Of a stretch of 64,000 nucleotides of DNA, positions 1-7,296 are shown piece after piece; within the stretch, counting starts at the first letter, position 1; each line of letters opens with the position of its first letter. A program made the position numbers and the translations under genes. Source of the DNA: Alistipes sp. Its GTDB lineage: Bacteria; Bacteroidota; Bacteroidia; Bacteroidales; Rikenellaceae. The notes under the pieces are model-generated. The model did no database searches and had not been told where the DNA came from. It worked only from the letters and a program-made list of their open reading frames with translations. The DNA lies in assembly GCA_017555695.1 (NCBI GenBank), contig JAFZFX010000004.1:1-64000 (forward strand). The letters run 5' to 3'.

Positions 1-108
1 ATCGCAATACTATGCTTCGGATAGCAATTCGGTGCTGAAAGATGTTGATAGTCTGACAATTATCCACACTCATATACCCCAAGAATTGTGTGTGAATGGA
101 GTGGGGAT
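1..108. repeat. Left arm of a perfect inverted repeat flanking the recombinase gene
   Basis: Bases 1-108 are the exact reverse complement of 1364-1471 (108 of 108 bases by direct comparison). The arm starts at the first base of the window, so its true length may be greater. It ends 13 bp before the stop codon of the recombinase gene at 122-1267. Either an inversion site or a multicopy repeat would look like this. Confidence 0.95.
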
Positions 109-121
109 ACGATATGTATTC

Positions 122-1267
122 TCATATCAATTTGTCAGACACCTCTTCTACACGCCTCATTATTGTTTCGGGTAATAGTTTAGCATACACCGCCTCGGTG
201 GTCTTCGTTGAACTATGTCCAAGCACTTTTGATACCGTAAGCATATCCACTCCTGCATTGAGGAGTAGTGTCCCACAGGTATGGCGAGCAAGATGAGAAT
301 GTAGCGTTTTCTTGATGCCACATACCTCTTGTATCTCTTTCAAGTATGAGTTATACTTTTGATTGGTTAATGTCGGTAGGTGATAATTATACTTGACCAA
401 TATCTCCTTGACCACAGGGAGGATAGGGATAAATGCAGGCACACCCGTCTTAATGCGTTCTTTGACAATCCACTCTTTGCCGTCCTTATCTATCCTGATG
501 TCCTTTTCGCTTAAACAGGACATATCTCTGAAGGCAAGTCCTGTATAACATTGCAGAATAAAAAGGTCTCGTATGTTTTCAACTCTCTCTGAACCCAATT
601 CCTTTGTCCTTATCCGACGGACTTCTTCAAGGGTAAGGGGGTCTTTTTTCACCTTGTCCTTATGAAACTTAAAGGTGATAGGGTTGGTAGATATAAACCC
701 CTCGTGAATGGCATATATCAATATCGTCTTTAACTTTCTCATATAGCAGATAGCACTGTTGTTTGACATCTTGTGAAGCATATATGTGTAGATGTCTTCT
801 ACATCAGATGGGGTCAGTTCGGACAGCATCTTGTCGGTCTGCATCGCCTCCTTGCAATAACGGATGGTGCATCGGTATTTGACATATATGGCGTGTGTAA
901 TCAGTCCAAGATTTTTCTTCTCCGACTGCTTGTCCATAAACTTTTCAAATAGTCCATAGACGCTTATGCTGTTCTGTCTTATGCCGTGCCTGAAAGCATA
1001 GACAAATGTATCTACTGTGAAGAGGAGACTTCGCTTCAACATCTCTGTTTCTAACGAATAACACTTCATACGGACTGCTTCAATGTATTCGTTGGTCTCG
1101 GTATCTCCACGAACAATCTGTTTCTTGGCGTTGAATAGTTTATGGTCTATTCTGCGTTTAAGGGAGACAAAACGCCTCTTACCGTCAATGATAACATATA
1201 GTTCTAACGGTGTCAGTCCATCCTTCTTACTGACTTTTGAACTTCTACAAACAAATGTGATAGTCAT
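122..1267 (-). CDS. Tyrosine recombinase / integrase (Bacteroidetes type)
   Basis: A 381-residue site-specific recombinase. The N-terminal ~100 residues look like an arm-binding domain, followed by a SAM-like core-binding domain (about 105-205) and the catalytic domain. The C-terminal catalytic signature is visible: H325-x-x-R328, H351 in an LGH motif, and the nucleophile Y361 in VYAKL. At the usual first catalytic arginine the sequence reads TGLAFRD, so alanine replaces Arg I; the CTnDOT integrase group is also known to lack a canonical Arg I. The gene lies inside a perfect inverted repeat and its upstream side faces the tmRNA 3' end, a classic integration target. It is probably the integrase of an island extending left of the window, or a recombinase that inverts its own segment. 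The sequence alone cannot decide between these. Confidence 0.9.
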   Translation of the reverse strand: MTITFVCRSSKVSKKDGLTPLELYVIIDGKRRFVSLKRRIDHKLFNAKKQIVRGDTETNEYIEAVRMKCYSLETEMLKRSLLFTVDTFVYAFRHGIRQNSISVYGLFEKFMDKQSEKKNLGLITHAIYVKYRCTIRYCKEAMQTDKMLSELTPSDVEDIYTYMLHKMSNNSAICYMRKLKTILIYAIHEGFISTNPITFKFHKDKVKKDPLTLEEVRRIRTKELGSERVENIRDLFILQCYTGLAFRDMSCLSEKDIRIDKDGKEWIVKERIKTGVPAFIPILPVVKEILVKYNYHLPTLTNQKYNSYLKEIQEVCGIKKTLHSHLARHTCGTLLLNAGVDMLTVSKVLGHSSTKTTEAVYAKLLPETIMRRVEEVSDKLI

Positions 1268-1308
1268 TTTGGTTTGAATTTAATGTTAAAAATGTTTTAC
1301 AAAAAAAG

Positions 1309-1341
1309 TTGGTCTCAGATGGAGAAAAATTGGTCTCAGAT
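1309..1341. repeat. Two direct repeats TTGGTCTCAGAT, 21 bp apart
   Basis: The 12-mer TTGGTCTCAGAT occurs at 1309-1320 and again at 1330-1341, a 21-bp period, which places both copies on the same face of the helix. They lie between the recombinase start codon and the right inverted-repeat arm. Arm-type integrase sites, an excisionase site or an operator of the recombinase gene are all possible. Confidence 0.6.
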
Positions 1342-1363
1342 TTTGAACAATTTACCATCACCC

Positions 1364-1471
1364 ATCCCCACTCCATTCACACACAATTCTTGGGGTATAT
1401 GAGTGTGGATAATTGTCAGACTATCAACATCTTTCAGCACCGAATTGCTATCCGAAGCATAGTATTGCGAT
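1364..1471. repeat. Right arm of the perfect inverted repeat
   Basis: This is the exact reverse complement of 1-108. It lies about 96 bp upstream of the recombinase start and about 30 bp from the terminator that follows the tmRNA gene. Short spurious reading frames cross it, but no protein-coding signal is convincing. Confidence 0.95.
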
Positions 1472-1498
1472 TGCTATTGGTGAGAAAGGTGCAGAAAT

Positions 1499-1538
1499 GA
1501 AAAAAGACATCAATAATCTATCAGATTATCAATGTCTT
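1499..1538 (-). terminator. Rho-independent terminator of the tmRNA gene
   Basis: Read on the minus strand there is a 15-position stem (1504-1518 with 1524-1538, one 2x2 internal mismatch), a 5-nt loop and then a run of six Ts. It lies 37 bp past the tmRNA CCA end. Confidence 0.7.
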
Positions 1539-1574
1539 ACTTTAATTTTGAGGGGTGTTTAACCCCTTCAAAAG

Positions 1575-1975
1575 TGGAGGCGGCGGGAGTCGAACCCGCG
1601 TCCAAACTCGGAGCCCGAAGGCTTTCTACACGCTTATTCTGCGATTAATCCTTTTGCGCAGGATGGCCACAGACAGCCTAACCTTTTGCCGCAGTCTCTA
1701 AAATTTCGCCCAATCGCCGAGACGCTCGATCGAACTATCCCTAAATTGTTGATACCCCATATGAGCAACCGCTAAAGGGCGGAGCAGCCACCCGGGATAC
1801 TCGTCTGCAGACCGCCTTGGGCCCGCGGATTAAGCCTCAATTTCCTGGAAATTAGGCAGCGAGTGCATAGCTATTATTGCCATTTGTAGTTTGAGTGTTG
1901 CGATTAACGAGACACCACACAACGCTCGGCGTGCTTACCGACAAACTCTGCAAGCTGTCAAAACCGGTCGCCCCC
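1575..1975 (-). ncRNA. ssrA: Transfer-messenger RNA (tmRNA)
   Basis: A 401-nt tmRNA that rescues stalled ribosomes. The 5' end GGGGGCG pairs with CGCCUCC just before an encoded CCA at the 3' end, forming the acceptor stem, and the T-arm GUUCGAC is present. The tag reading frame ends at 1852-1854 (TAA) and encodes GNNSYALAA over 1852-1881, closely matching the Bacteroidetes tag type GENNYALAA; the glycine resume codon is inferred from that match. The gene has its own promoter at 1989-2018 and a terminator at 1499-1538. Its 3' end faces the recombinase and inverted-repeat region, as expected for an integration hot spot. Confidence 0.95.
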
Positions 1976-1988
1976 GTCTTTGACTCTG

Positions 1989-2018
1989 CAAAAATATAGA
2001 AAAAATGGATAAAACAAA
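1989..2018 (-). promoter_or_regulatory. Bacteroidetes-type promoter of tmRNA
   Basis: On the minus strand TTTG (2015-2018) is followed after 18 nt by TATTTTTG (1989-1996), which fits the TAnnTTTG -7 consensus. Initiation would fall a few bases before the mature 5' end at 1975. Confidence 0.6.
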
Positions 2019-2051
2019 AATCCTGCCCCAAGATTTCGGACTCGGCGAAGC

Positions 2052-2219
2052 TTAACCCCTATCTGCGCGGTCGCATTTGCTTTGTTCGCGTAGAGGACAA
2101 TTCTCGTCGCTACAGGTAGAACAGCGTGGCGTCTGCGGCTTGCGCAAACGCTGTACGAGCCTGTATATAATCCATATAACGGCTGCTAATACAATGATAT
2201 ATACACCCAAACGCTGCAT
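2052..2219 (-). CDS. Small Cys-rich membrane protein, FeoB-associated type
   Basis: A 55-residue protein if the start is the ATG at 2217-2219; the longer frame adds 11 residues with no support. It has one N-terminal membrane helix (about residues 5-22), a basic stretch, then four cysteines in a C-x2-C, x4, C, x6, C arrangement. This matches the FeoB-associated Cys-rich membrane protein family, thought to accompany ferrous iron transport, though no feoB is in this window. The call rests on architecture only. Confidence 0.55.
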   Translation of the reverse strand: MQRLGVYIIVLAAVIWIIYRLVQRLRKPQTPRCSTCSDENCPLREQSKCDRADRG

Positions 2220-2343
2220 AGTGATTACTTTACTTACTGCAAATATACACATTAAACGAGCATATTTAAGTTGTTTAATACCAAAAATGCAGCAGACGGC
2301 TGTAAAAGGTGAAAAAAAATATATGTTTTTTGACTCAAAATTG

Positions 2344-2372
2344 TTTGATTATTAGAAAATTTCATATATTTG
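2344..2372 (+). promoter_or_regulatory. Promoter of the histone-like gene
   Basis: TTTG at 2344-2347 (another TTG at 2341-2343) precedes TATATTTG at 2365-2372, giving 17-21 nt spacing. The predicted transcription start leaves a leader of about 25 nt before the ATG at 2405. Confidence 0.65.
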
Positions 2373-2404
2373 CAAAGATAATAAACCATTATAAGAATAC
2401 GATT

Positions 2405-2581
2405 ATGAAGAATTTAGTAGACCAGATTAATGCTCAGGTTGAGATTTTCTCTGCAAATGCTGCTGCTCAGGTAGAGAAGAATAACAAGGCTGCAGGTACT
2501 CGTGCTCGTAAGGCTGCGTTGGAGTTGACAAAGCTTTTGAAGGAGTTCCGTAAGGTTTCTGTAGAGGAGGCTAAGAAGTAG
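2405..2581 (+). CDS. Histone H1-like protein (Hc1 family)
   Basis: A 58-residue basic, alanine/lysine-rich protein. The motif KAAGTRARKAALEL and the ending LLKEFRKVSVEEAKK are characteristic of the short Hc1/histone H1-like proteins found throughout Bacteroidales, thought to bind DNA as nucleoid proteins. The ATG at 2405 was chosen because the promoter sits at 2344-2372; the upstream frame extension overlaps the promoter. A strong terminator follows within 25 bp, so the gene is monocistronic. Confidence 0.85.
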   Translation: MKNLVDQINAQVEIFSANAAAQVEKNNKAAGTRARKAALELTKLLKEFRKVSVEEAKK

Positions 2582-2602
2582 TCTATAATCTCAAATGAAG
2601 AT

Positions 2603-2638
2603 AACAGGGTTGTATCCAGTGGATGCGACCCTGTTTTC
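2603..2638 (+). terminator. Terminator of the histone-like gene
   Basis: AACAGGGT (2603-2610) pairs with ACCCTGTT (2627-2634). The stem continues through GTATCC / GGATGC to a 3-nt loop, and a short T run follows. Confidence 0.75.
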
Positions 2639-2663
2639 GTTATACCCTATCGTTGTCGTGAAT

Positions 2664-4346
2664 CTACGGCATAGCCACTCCCGCCCTACGGAACAGACTG
2701 CGCTGCGAAGCATCAATGCCTATACGCCTATCCAATGGTACGGCTCGGTTGTGGTCGTTTATATAACGACGGCTGATCGTCGGGTCGAACTCTCGGCTTA
2801 CAAGTGACACGCTCGGACGAAAATATGGCGATTGGATGGACGCAATGTCGGCCATAGTATGAAACACCGAGTGTGTAGTCGCAGCATTCGAGGCGTTATA
2901 ACGCGCTGCAGATACCTTATCGCTGAAATATCTGTCGTAGTAAGGTGAAAACCACGCCAGCGCAGCGATATGAAGTTGGTAGTATGATGTTGTTGGCGAT
3001 GAGTGCAAAAAGCGATTACGCCTATCATCCATCAAATCTTCGCCGTGGTCAGAGCAATATAACATTGCACTGCACGCATTATCATACGCTCGTAACGAGC
3101 GAATCACCTCACTTAGAAAATAGTCTGTGTAGAGAATCGAGTTATCGTATGCATTGCGTATATGCTCCATATTCTCTTGTGAAATCGAAATATCGTCATC
3201 GGGTAGGAACTTGGCATACTCACGCGGATAACGCTTGCGATAGCTGAAGTGCGACCCGTAGGAGTGCAAGATGAATAGCATCTTCTGCGACGGTGAGGTT
3301 TTGATTATACGATTCATCAACTCCACCATCTTGCTGTCATACTGCTCGCCATCAATATATATCGTATGGTCGGCATCTGCCGCCAGATGGTCAATCATTG
3401 CGCCCTGCGGCGATTGGTTCGATATGAAATATGTCTCAAATCCAGCCTCGTTGAATAGTGTGGGCAACCCCTTGCGATAATATAACATATTGTGTTCGGT
3501 GGGCGATACCGACGACAACAACATTGGCACACTCTTGTGGGTTGTGTTGCTCTGTGTGGTAACTCCTCTAAAGAGTATCACATCATCTCTTTTGGCAAGC
3601 AGCGGCGTAGTCTTGCGCTTGTATCCATATAGTTGCCAGTTGGCGGCTCGCGAGGCTTCGCCTATAACAAGCACATAAATCTCTCTCATTGTCGCCGAGT
3701 CGCTCCTCGTTGCGTTGTAAACAAAACCCTCCGAACTCTTGGTGTAGTTATTTATCTTGTGCGCCTCGCTGATGCTTAGTGCCAAATTGTAACACGCATT
3801 AATAGGGAAAATATCGTCGCGCAACGCCACGGAAAACTTGTCTTCCAAAGTGCCGATATTTAGCATCCACAACCCCAAAAGAAACGATGCGAGTCCCGCT
3901 ACCGAGATATTGCGCCTGAGCGAAGATGGCATCACTACCCTATTTATCAAATGCACTGTGGCTACCCATAGTAGTGGTATGTAGATTATGCAGACAACGA
4001 TTATCGCCGGGTATATGTTCCGCAAAAGCTCCGACGCCTCGCCCGAATTGGTGGTTATCAGATTTAGGAACATATCCGCCGCAATGACCGAGTTGCCGAA
4101 CAGATACGATAACACAATCTGGAAGGCGCTGAGGAATATAAATACGCCTCCCCACCACACCATCCTGCCCGATCGCTTCGATAGCGCTGCAAACATCATA
4201 TATGCACCCAACGGCAGCAGTATGCTCGAGACGGTAATTAGAATAGGATAACGCTCGGTGAAAGTCAGGATAATTATAGGCAACATAAGAGCGGCAACAA
4301 AACCAACGGCGAGTTTTGTTGCGCTAAATTTGTGTGAAATGCCCAT
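2664..4346 (-). CDS. Membrane phosphoethanolamine transferase (EptA/Mcr-type, sulfatase fold)
   Basis: 560 residues: about five N-terminal membrane helices (to about residue 170), then a periplasmic alkaline-phosphatase/sulfatase domain. The metal-binding signature VIGEASRAANW includes E230. T269 in the SNTTHKSVPML block lies five residues before a conserved proline and corresponds to the nucleophilic threonine of EptA. CSDHGED supplies the late metal ligands. The family moves phosphoethanolamine from phosphatidylethanolamine to lipid A or other glycans, which lowers surface charge. It ends a leftward run: the Omp85-type gene stops only 2 bp upstream of its start. The exact acceptor is unknown. 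Confidence 0.85.
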   Translation of the reverse strand: MGISHKFSATKLAVGFVAALMLPIIILTFTERYPILITVSSILLPLGAYMMFAALSKRSGRMVWWGGVFIFLSAFQIVLSYLFGNSVIAADMFLNLITTNSGEASELLRNIYPAIIVVCIIYIPLLWVATVHLINRVVMPSSLRRNISVAGLASFLLGLWMLNIGTLEDKFSVALRDDIFPINACYNLALSISEAHKINNYTKSSEGFVYNATRSDSATMREIYVLVIGEASRAANWQLYGYKRKTTPLLAKRDDVILFRGVTTQSNTTHKSVPMLLSSVSPTEHNMLYYRKGLPTLFNEAGFETYFISNQSPQGAMIDHLAADADHTIYIDGEQYDSKMVELMNRIIKTSPSQKMLFILHSYGSHFSYRKRYPREYAKFLPDDDISISQENMEHIRNAYDNSILYTDYFLSEVIRSLRAYDNACSAMLYCSDHGEDLMDDRRNRFLHSSPTTSYYQLHIAALAWFSPYYDRYFSDKVSAARYNASNAATTHSVFHTMADIASIQSPYFRPSVSLVSREFDPTISRRYINDHNRAVPLDRRIGIDASQRSLFRRAGVAMP

Positions 4347-4348
4347 CT

Positions 4349-5590
4349 TTAGAATGCTTCATTAATATTTATTATCAACTCGTTTGAGTGACGGCCAAAG
4401 CCGTAGTCCACGCGAAGTGATGTCCCGTCACCCAGCGCAATTCTTATGCCTAAACCTCCGTTAGGCAGAATGTGCTTCAAATCGAGCGTTTTGAATGATG
4501 GGAACACCTTTGCCGCGCCACCCCACGCGCATACTCCAAACGGGCCATAGATGTGCTGACGCACCTCCACTTGTCCCGATACGGTCTTGCTGTCGATGTA
4601 ACGACCGTAGTAGTATCCGCGCATACGAGTGCTTCCGCCGATGGATGGTAACATCATCCAGGGTGTGGCCGAAGACCACAAGTCGGCATAGAAGTCGGCA
4701 GCCACAACGCCACCCTCCCACGCACTGAGGTAGAAGTCGGCGATGGCTTCGATATGCAAAATATTATTTTTATGATTAGCCAATGCTGAAGGATGCAACT
4801 CACCCTTTAATGATAAGTAGTAACCGCTTGTAGTGTTGATTTTTGAGTTGCGCTTGTCGTATAGACCCCTAAGACCAAAGCCTACGGTGCTAACGATGTT
4901 CTGCTCCAGTTGTTTTGCCGATAGATACTCTACGGCGAGCGGCTCAAAGTGGCGGCCATCGAGATATGTGTAGTTAATGCCTGCACCCAACCATAGGTCG
5001 TTCACGACTTCGCGCAGATACTCCACCTTGGCATCCGCACTCTTGCGTGTGTATTTCGTGCGCAGATTGTTTAGTCCCGCCTTGTAGCCCAATCCCCAGA
5101 AGCGTATCGGCGCAGAGCCAACCGATGCCTTATATGAAAATAGATCCTTTCCCTTCGGCAGATAAGTCTCGCCACTGATACCAAAATTATAAAAACCGAT
5201 GATTGATACATCTGCCACCAAAGCGATAGATGAGGGTGGAGTCGTGTTGTTGCTCTTGTCGGTTGTGTACTCGCCAGCGATAGCACCAACGAGTGAAAGG
5301 TTTGTCTCGGGCGCATACTTTACTCCTGCACGACCAGATATGCGCAGATTCTCTGCTGTTGAATTCTCGAATAGAGGCTTGCCCAAACGCGATGTCATTC
5401 TCTGCCACAGAGTGGGCTTGCTCGCCAGGCGCAGACGCTCCACTACGGCTGAGTAGTCTATGGGATCATATACTACCTTCGTCTTGTTTTGTGTCGTGTC
5501 CTGTACAATCTCGCCAGCCCGTGCCTCGTCGCCTCCCATCGTACACAATAGGAGCGCAAGTGTCAGAGCTATGCGTTCAACGATTTTCAA
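4349..5590 (-). CDS. Omp85/BamA-TamA family outer-membrane barrel
   Basis: 413 residues with a signal peptide (cleavage near residue 25) and a C-terminal barrel made of alternating amphipathic strands; glycine-rich turns such as SIGGSTRMRGYYYGR resemble the L6 RGY/F region of Omp85 proteins. The POTRA region is very short or absent, so it is more like a lone surface-antigen barrel than BamA itself. It sits between a YtfJ-like gene and a phosphoethanolamine transferase with gaps of 12 and 2 bp, so it is probably co-transcribed and part of envelope modification. The cargo is not known. Confidence 0.7.
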   Translation of the reverse strand: MKIVERIALTLALLLCTMGGDEARAGEIVQDTTQNKTKVVYDPIDYSAVVERLRLASKPTLWQRMTSRLGKPLFENSTAENLRISGRAGVKYAPETNLSLVGAIAGEYTTDKSNNTTPPSSIALVADVSIIGFYNFGISGETYLPKGKDLFSYKASVGSAPIRFWGLGYKAGLNNLRTKYTRKSADAKVEYLREVVNDLWLGAGINYTYLDGRHFEPLAVEYLSAKQLEQNIVSTVGFGLRGLYDKRNSKINTTSGYYLSLKGELHPSALANHKNNILHIEAIADFYLSAWEGGVVAADFYADLWSSATPWMMLPSIGGSTRMRGYYYGRYIDSKTVSGQVEVRQHIYGPFGVCAWGGAAKVFPSFKTLDLKHILPNGGLGIRIALGDGTSLRVDYGFGRHSNELIININEAF

Positions 5591-5602
5591 TGTCTATATC
5601 TG

Positions 5603-6142
5603 CTAACGATACTTATCTACAACTCGGTAGAACTCCTTTTTGTCCTCTTCGTTATACTCTCCCTTTTTGTAATAGACTAACTCACCCTCTTTGGTGACAA
5701 TCATAATGATGAAGTAGTTGTTGCAATCGCCCAATCCCCACTTCTCGGCCACTATGCGGTTGGGGTCGGTGATGATTGTGGCGCCATTCTTCTTGGTGCG
5801 CTTTCTGCATATTGCTCTGATAACATCATCGGGAACCGGATACCACGAATCTTTCAGGTTTACGATACCAAAGCCGTAGATGTTGTCACCTGCCGCCAAC
5901 TTGTTCTCCTCCATCTCGACTGTGAATTCGTGATTCTGACGAGCCTTGTCGGGATCAACATAGAAAATAAGAAGATTCTTTTTGCCCCACATCGGTAGCG
6001 TGGTGGGTTTGCCAAATAGGTCCACCAAGTCTAAATGTTCAACTTTGTGCGGCAAAGGTTGCTCTACGAGTTCCTTCTTCTGCGCGTATGCACTTGTTGA
6101 TAAAAGAGCCAATGCTATATATGTGAGTAGAATCTTTTTCAT
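5603..6142 (-). CDS. YtfJ-like secreted thioredoxin-fold protein
   Basis: 179 residues with a clean signal peptide ending AYAQ. The mature part has the thioredoxin-fold pattern of the YtfJ family (pairs such as LLIFYVDPD and GATIITDP) but no CxxC, so it should not be a disulfide oxidoreductase. It is first in a leftward set with the Omp85-type barrel and phosphoethanolamine transferase. Its function is unknown. Confidence 0.6.
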   Translation of the reverse strand: MKKILLTYIALALLSTSAYAQKKELVEQPLPHKVEHLDLVDLFGKPTTLPMWGKKNLLIFYVDPDKARQNHEFTVEMEENKLAAGDNIYGFGIVNLKDSWYPVPDDVIRAICRKRTKKNGATIITDPNRIVAEKWGLGDCNNYFIIMIVTKEGELVYYKKGEYNEEDKKEFYRVVDKYR

Positions 6143-6176
6143 CGATGTAAATGGTTTAACACTTAAACAACAAGTG

Positions 6177-6184
6177 CAAAATTA
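6177..6184 (-). promoter_or_regulatory. Candidate -7 element of the YtfJ-like / Omp85 / transferase run
   Basis: TAATTTTG on the minus strand, 35 bp upstream of the ATG at 6142. No good TTG partner is seen at the expected spacing. Confidence 0.4.
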
Positions 6185-6245
6185 GTAAAATTTTGTCACA
6201 TTTTCGACCATCGCTCCATTTTGACAGACTTTTTGGGCTTTTGGG

Positions 6246-6668
6246 TTACTTTTTGACCAGATTAGGCACATTGAATGAGTATCTGCCACCGCCCGAAATG
6301 AGTAGTGTTATATAGATTCCCAGATAGACAAAGTTGAGTTTCAATATACCCATATCAGGTTCTGCTGACAATAGCGATTCCGCCATCGACATTATCACCA
6401 CTATAATCATCATTGCTGCCGCCAACCTTGTGGCTACACCGAGTATAATCATCGCAGCAAACAACCCCTCCAATATGGTAATCACGGCAAACGATGTGGC
6501 TGGGTCAAAGCCGAGTATGCGATGGTATGTGAGGAGTAGATTGTCGTAATCTTGCAACTTGCCAATTATATGTAGTAGCATAACTCCGCCGATGAACAGG
6601 CGCAAAAAGAGTATCGCAAAGTCGCTGCGCTGGCGGTAAGTCGAATCTATGTTTTGTGCAGTTTTCAT
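6246..6668 (-). CDS. DoxX family membrane protein
   Basis: 140 residues with four predicted membrane helices. The N-terminal block FAILFLRLFIGGVMLLHI and the central GLFAAMIILGVATRLAA fit the DoxX/TQO small-subunit-like family. Family members are linked to redox or sulfur metabolism, but the role here is undefined. It lies upstream of the YtfJ-like gene, 103 bp away, and could be separately transcribed. Confidence 0.75.
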   Translation of the reverse strand: MKTAQNIDSTYRQRSDFAILFLRLFIGGVMLLHIIGKLQDYDNLLLTYHRILGFDPATSFAVITILEGLFAAMIILGVATRLAAAMMIIVVIMSMAESLLSAEPDMGILKLNFVYLGIYITLLISGGGRYSFNVPNLVKK

Positions 6669-6712
6669 ACCCTGCTATAATCAAAAAATATTCCAACCTG
6701 CGCGCAGCGATT

Positions 6713-6742
6713 TTGTTGTTTGCGATTTAAGTGATAACTTTG
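6713..6742 (+). promoter_or_regulatory. Promoter of the tyrosine phosphatase gene
   Basis: TTG at 6713-6715 is followed after 19 nt by TAACTTTG at 6735-6742. The leader to the ATG at 6806 is about 55 nt. Confidence 0.6.
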
Positions 6743-6805
6743 AGTGCCGATAGCGCATCGCAAGTGTAGCGCTGGCAATCATAAATAATCTATATACAGA
6801 AAGTT

Positions 6806-7282
6806 ATGAAGCGTATCCTCTTTATATGTTTGGGCAATATATGTCGCTCGGCGGCAGCTAATGGAATTATGGAGACCTTTGTTGAAAAGGCTGGATTGCA
6901 GAACGAGGTTTTGATCGACTCAGCTGGCACCTATGGTGGTCACGCTGGTGAACTACCCGACAGCAGAATGCGTGCCGCAGCATCGGCTCGTGGCTACTCG
7001 CTTACGCACCGTTCTCGTAAGGTCCGTGAGGATGATTTCTTTGATTTCGATATGCTGATTGTAATGGATGATAGCAACTACGAAAATGTTGCACGCCTCG
7101 CTCCCGAGCGCAAATATCTCAATAAGGTCTATCGCTTTGTCGAGTTCTGTCGTCACCATCCACAGTGGAGCTATGTCCCAGACCCCTACTACGAAGGTCG
7201 TGAGGGCTTCGAGTTGGTACTCGACATCCTCGAAGATGGTTGTACCACCCTGCTCGAGCAGATAAAAAAAGAGGGCGAGTAA
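6806..7282 (+). CDS. Low-molecular-weight protein tyrosine phosphatase
   Basis: 158 residues, normal family length. The P-loop CLGNICRS runs from C8 to R14 (C-x5-R) and the general-acid loop DPYYEG is near residue 127. The enzyme hydrolyses phosphotyrosine through a cysteinyl-phosphate; in bacteria, partners are often capsule or exopolysaccharide kinases, but none lies nearby. The stop codon sits inside a bidirectional hairpin shared with the convergent porin gene. Confidence 0.92.
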   Translation: MKRILFICLGNICRSAAANGIMETFVEKAGLQNEVLIDSAGTYGGHAGELPDSRMRAAASARGYSLTHRSRKVREDDFFDFDMLIVMDDSNYENVARLAPERKYLNKVYRFVEFCRHHPQWSYVPDPYYEGREGFELVLDILEDGCTTLLEQIKKEGE

Positions 7283-7292
7283 CCCTCTTTCT
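7263..7292. terminator. Bidirectional terminator between convergent genes
   Basis: AAAGAGGG (7268-7275) pairs with CCCTCTTT (7283-7290), with an A run before and T-rich DNA after. It serves the phosphatase gene rightward and the porin gene leftward and overlaps the phosphatase stop codon. Confidence 0.65.
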
Positions 7293-7296
7293 TATT

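Noticed and set aside
1309..1500. A 63-codon frame through the right inverted-repeat arm
   Set aside because: It consists mostly of the repeat and carries no protein signal; the repeat explains it.
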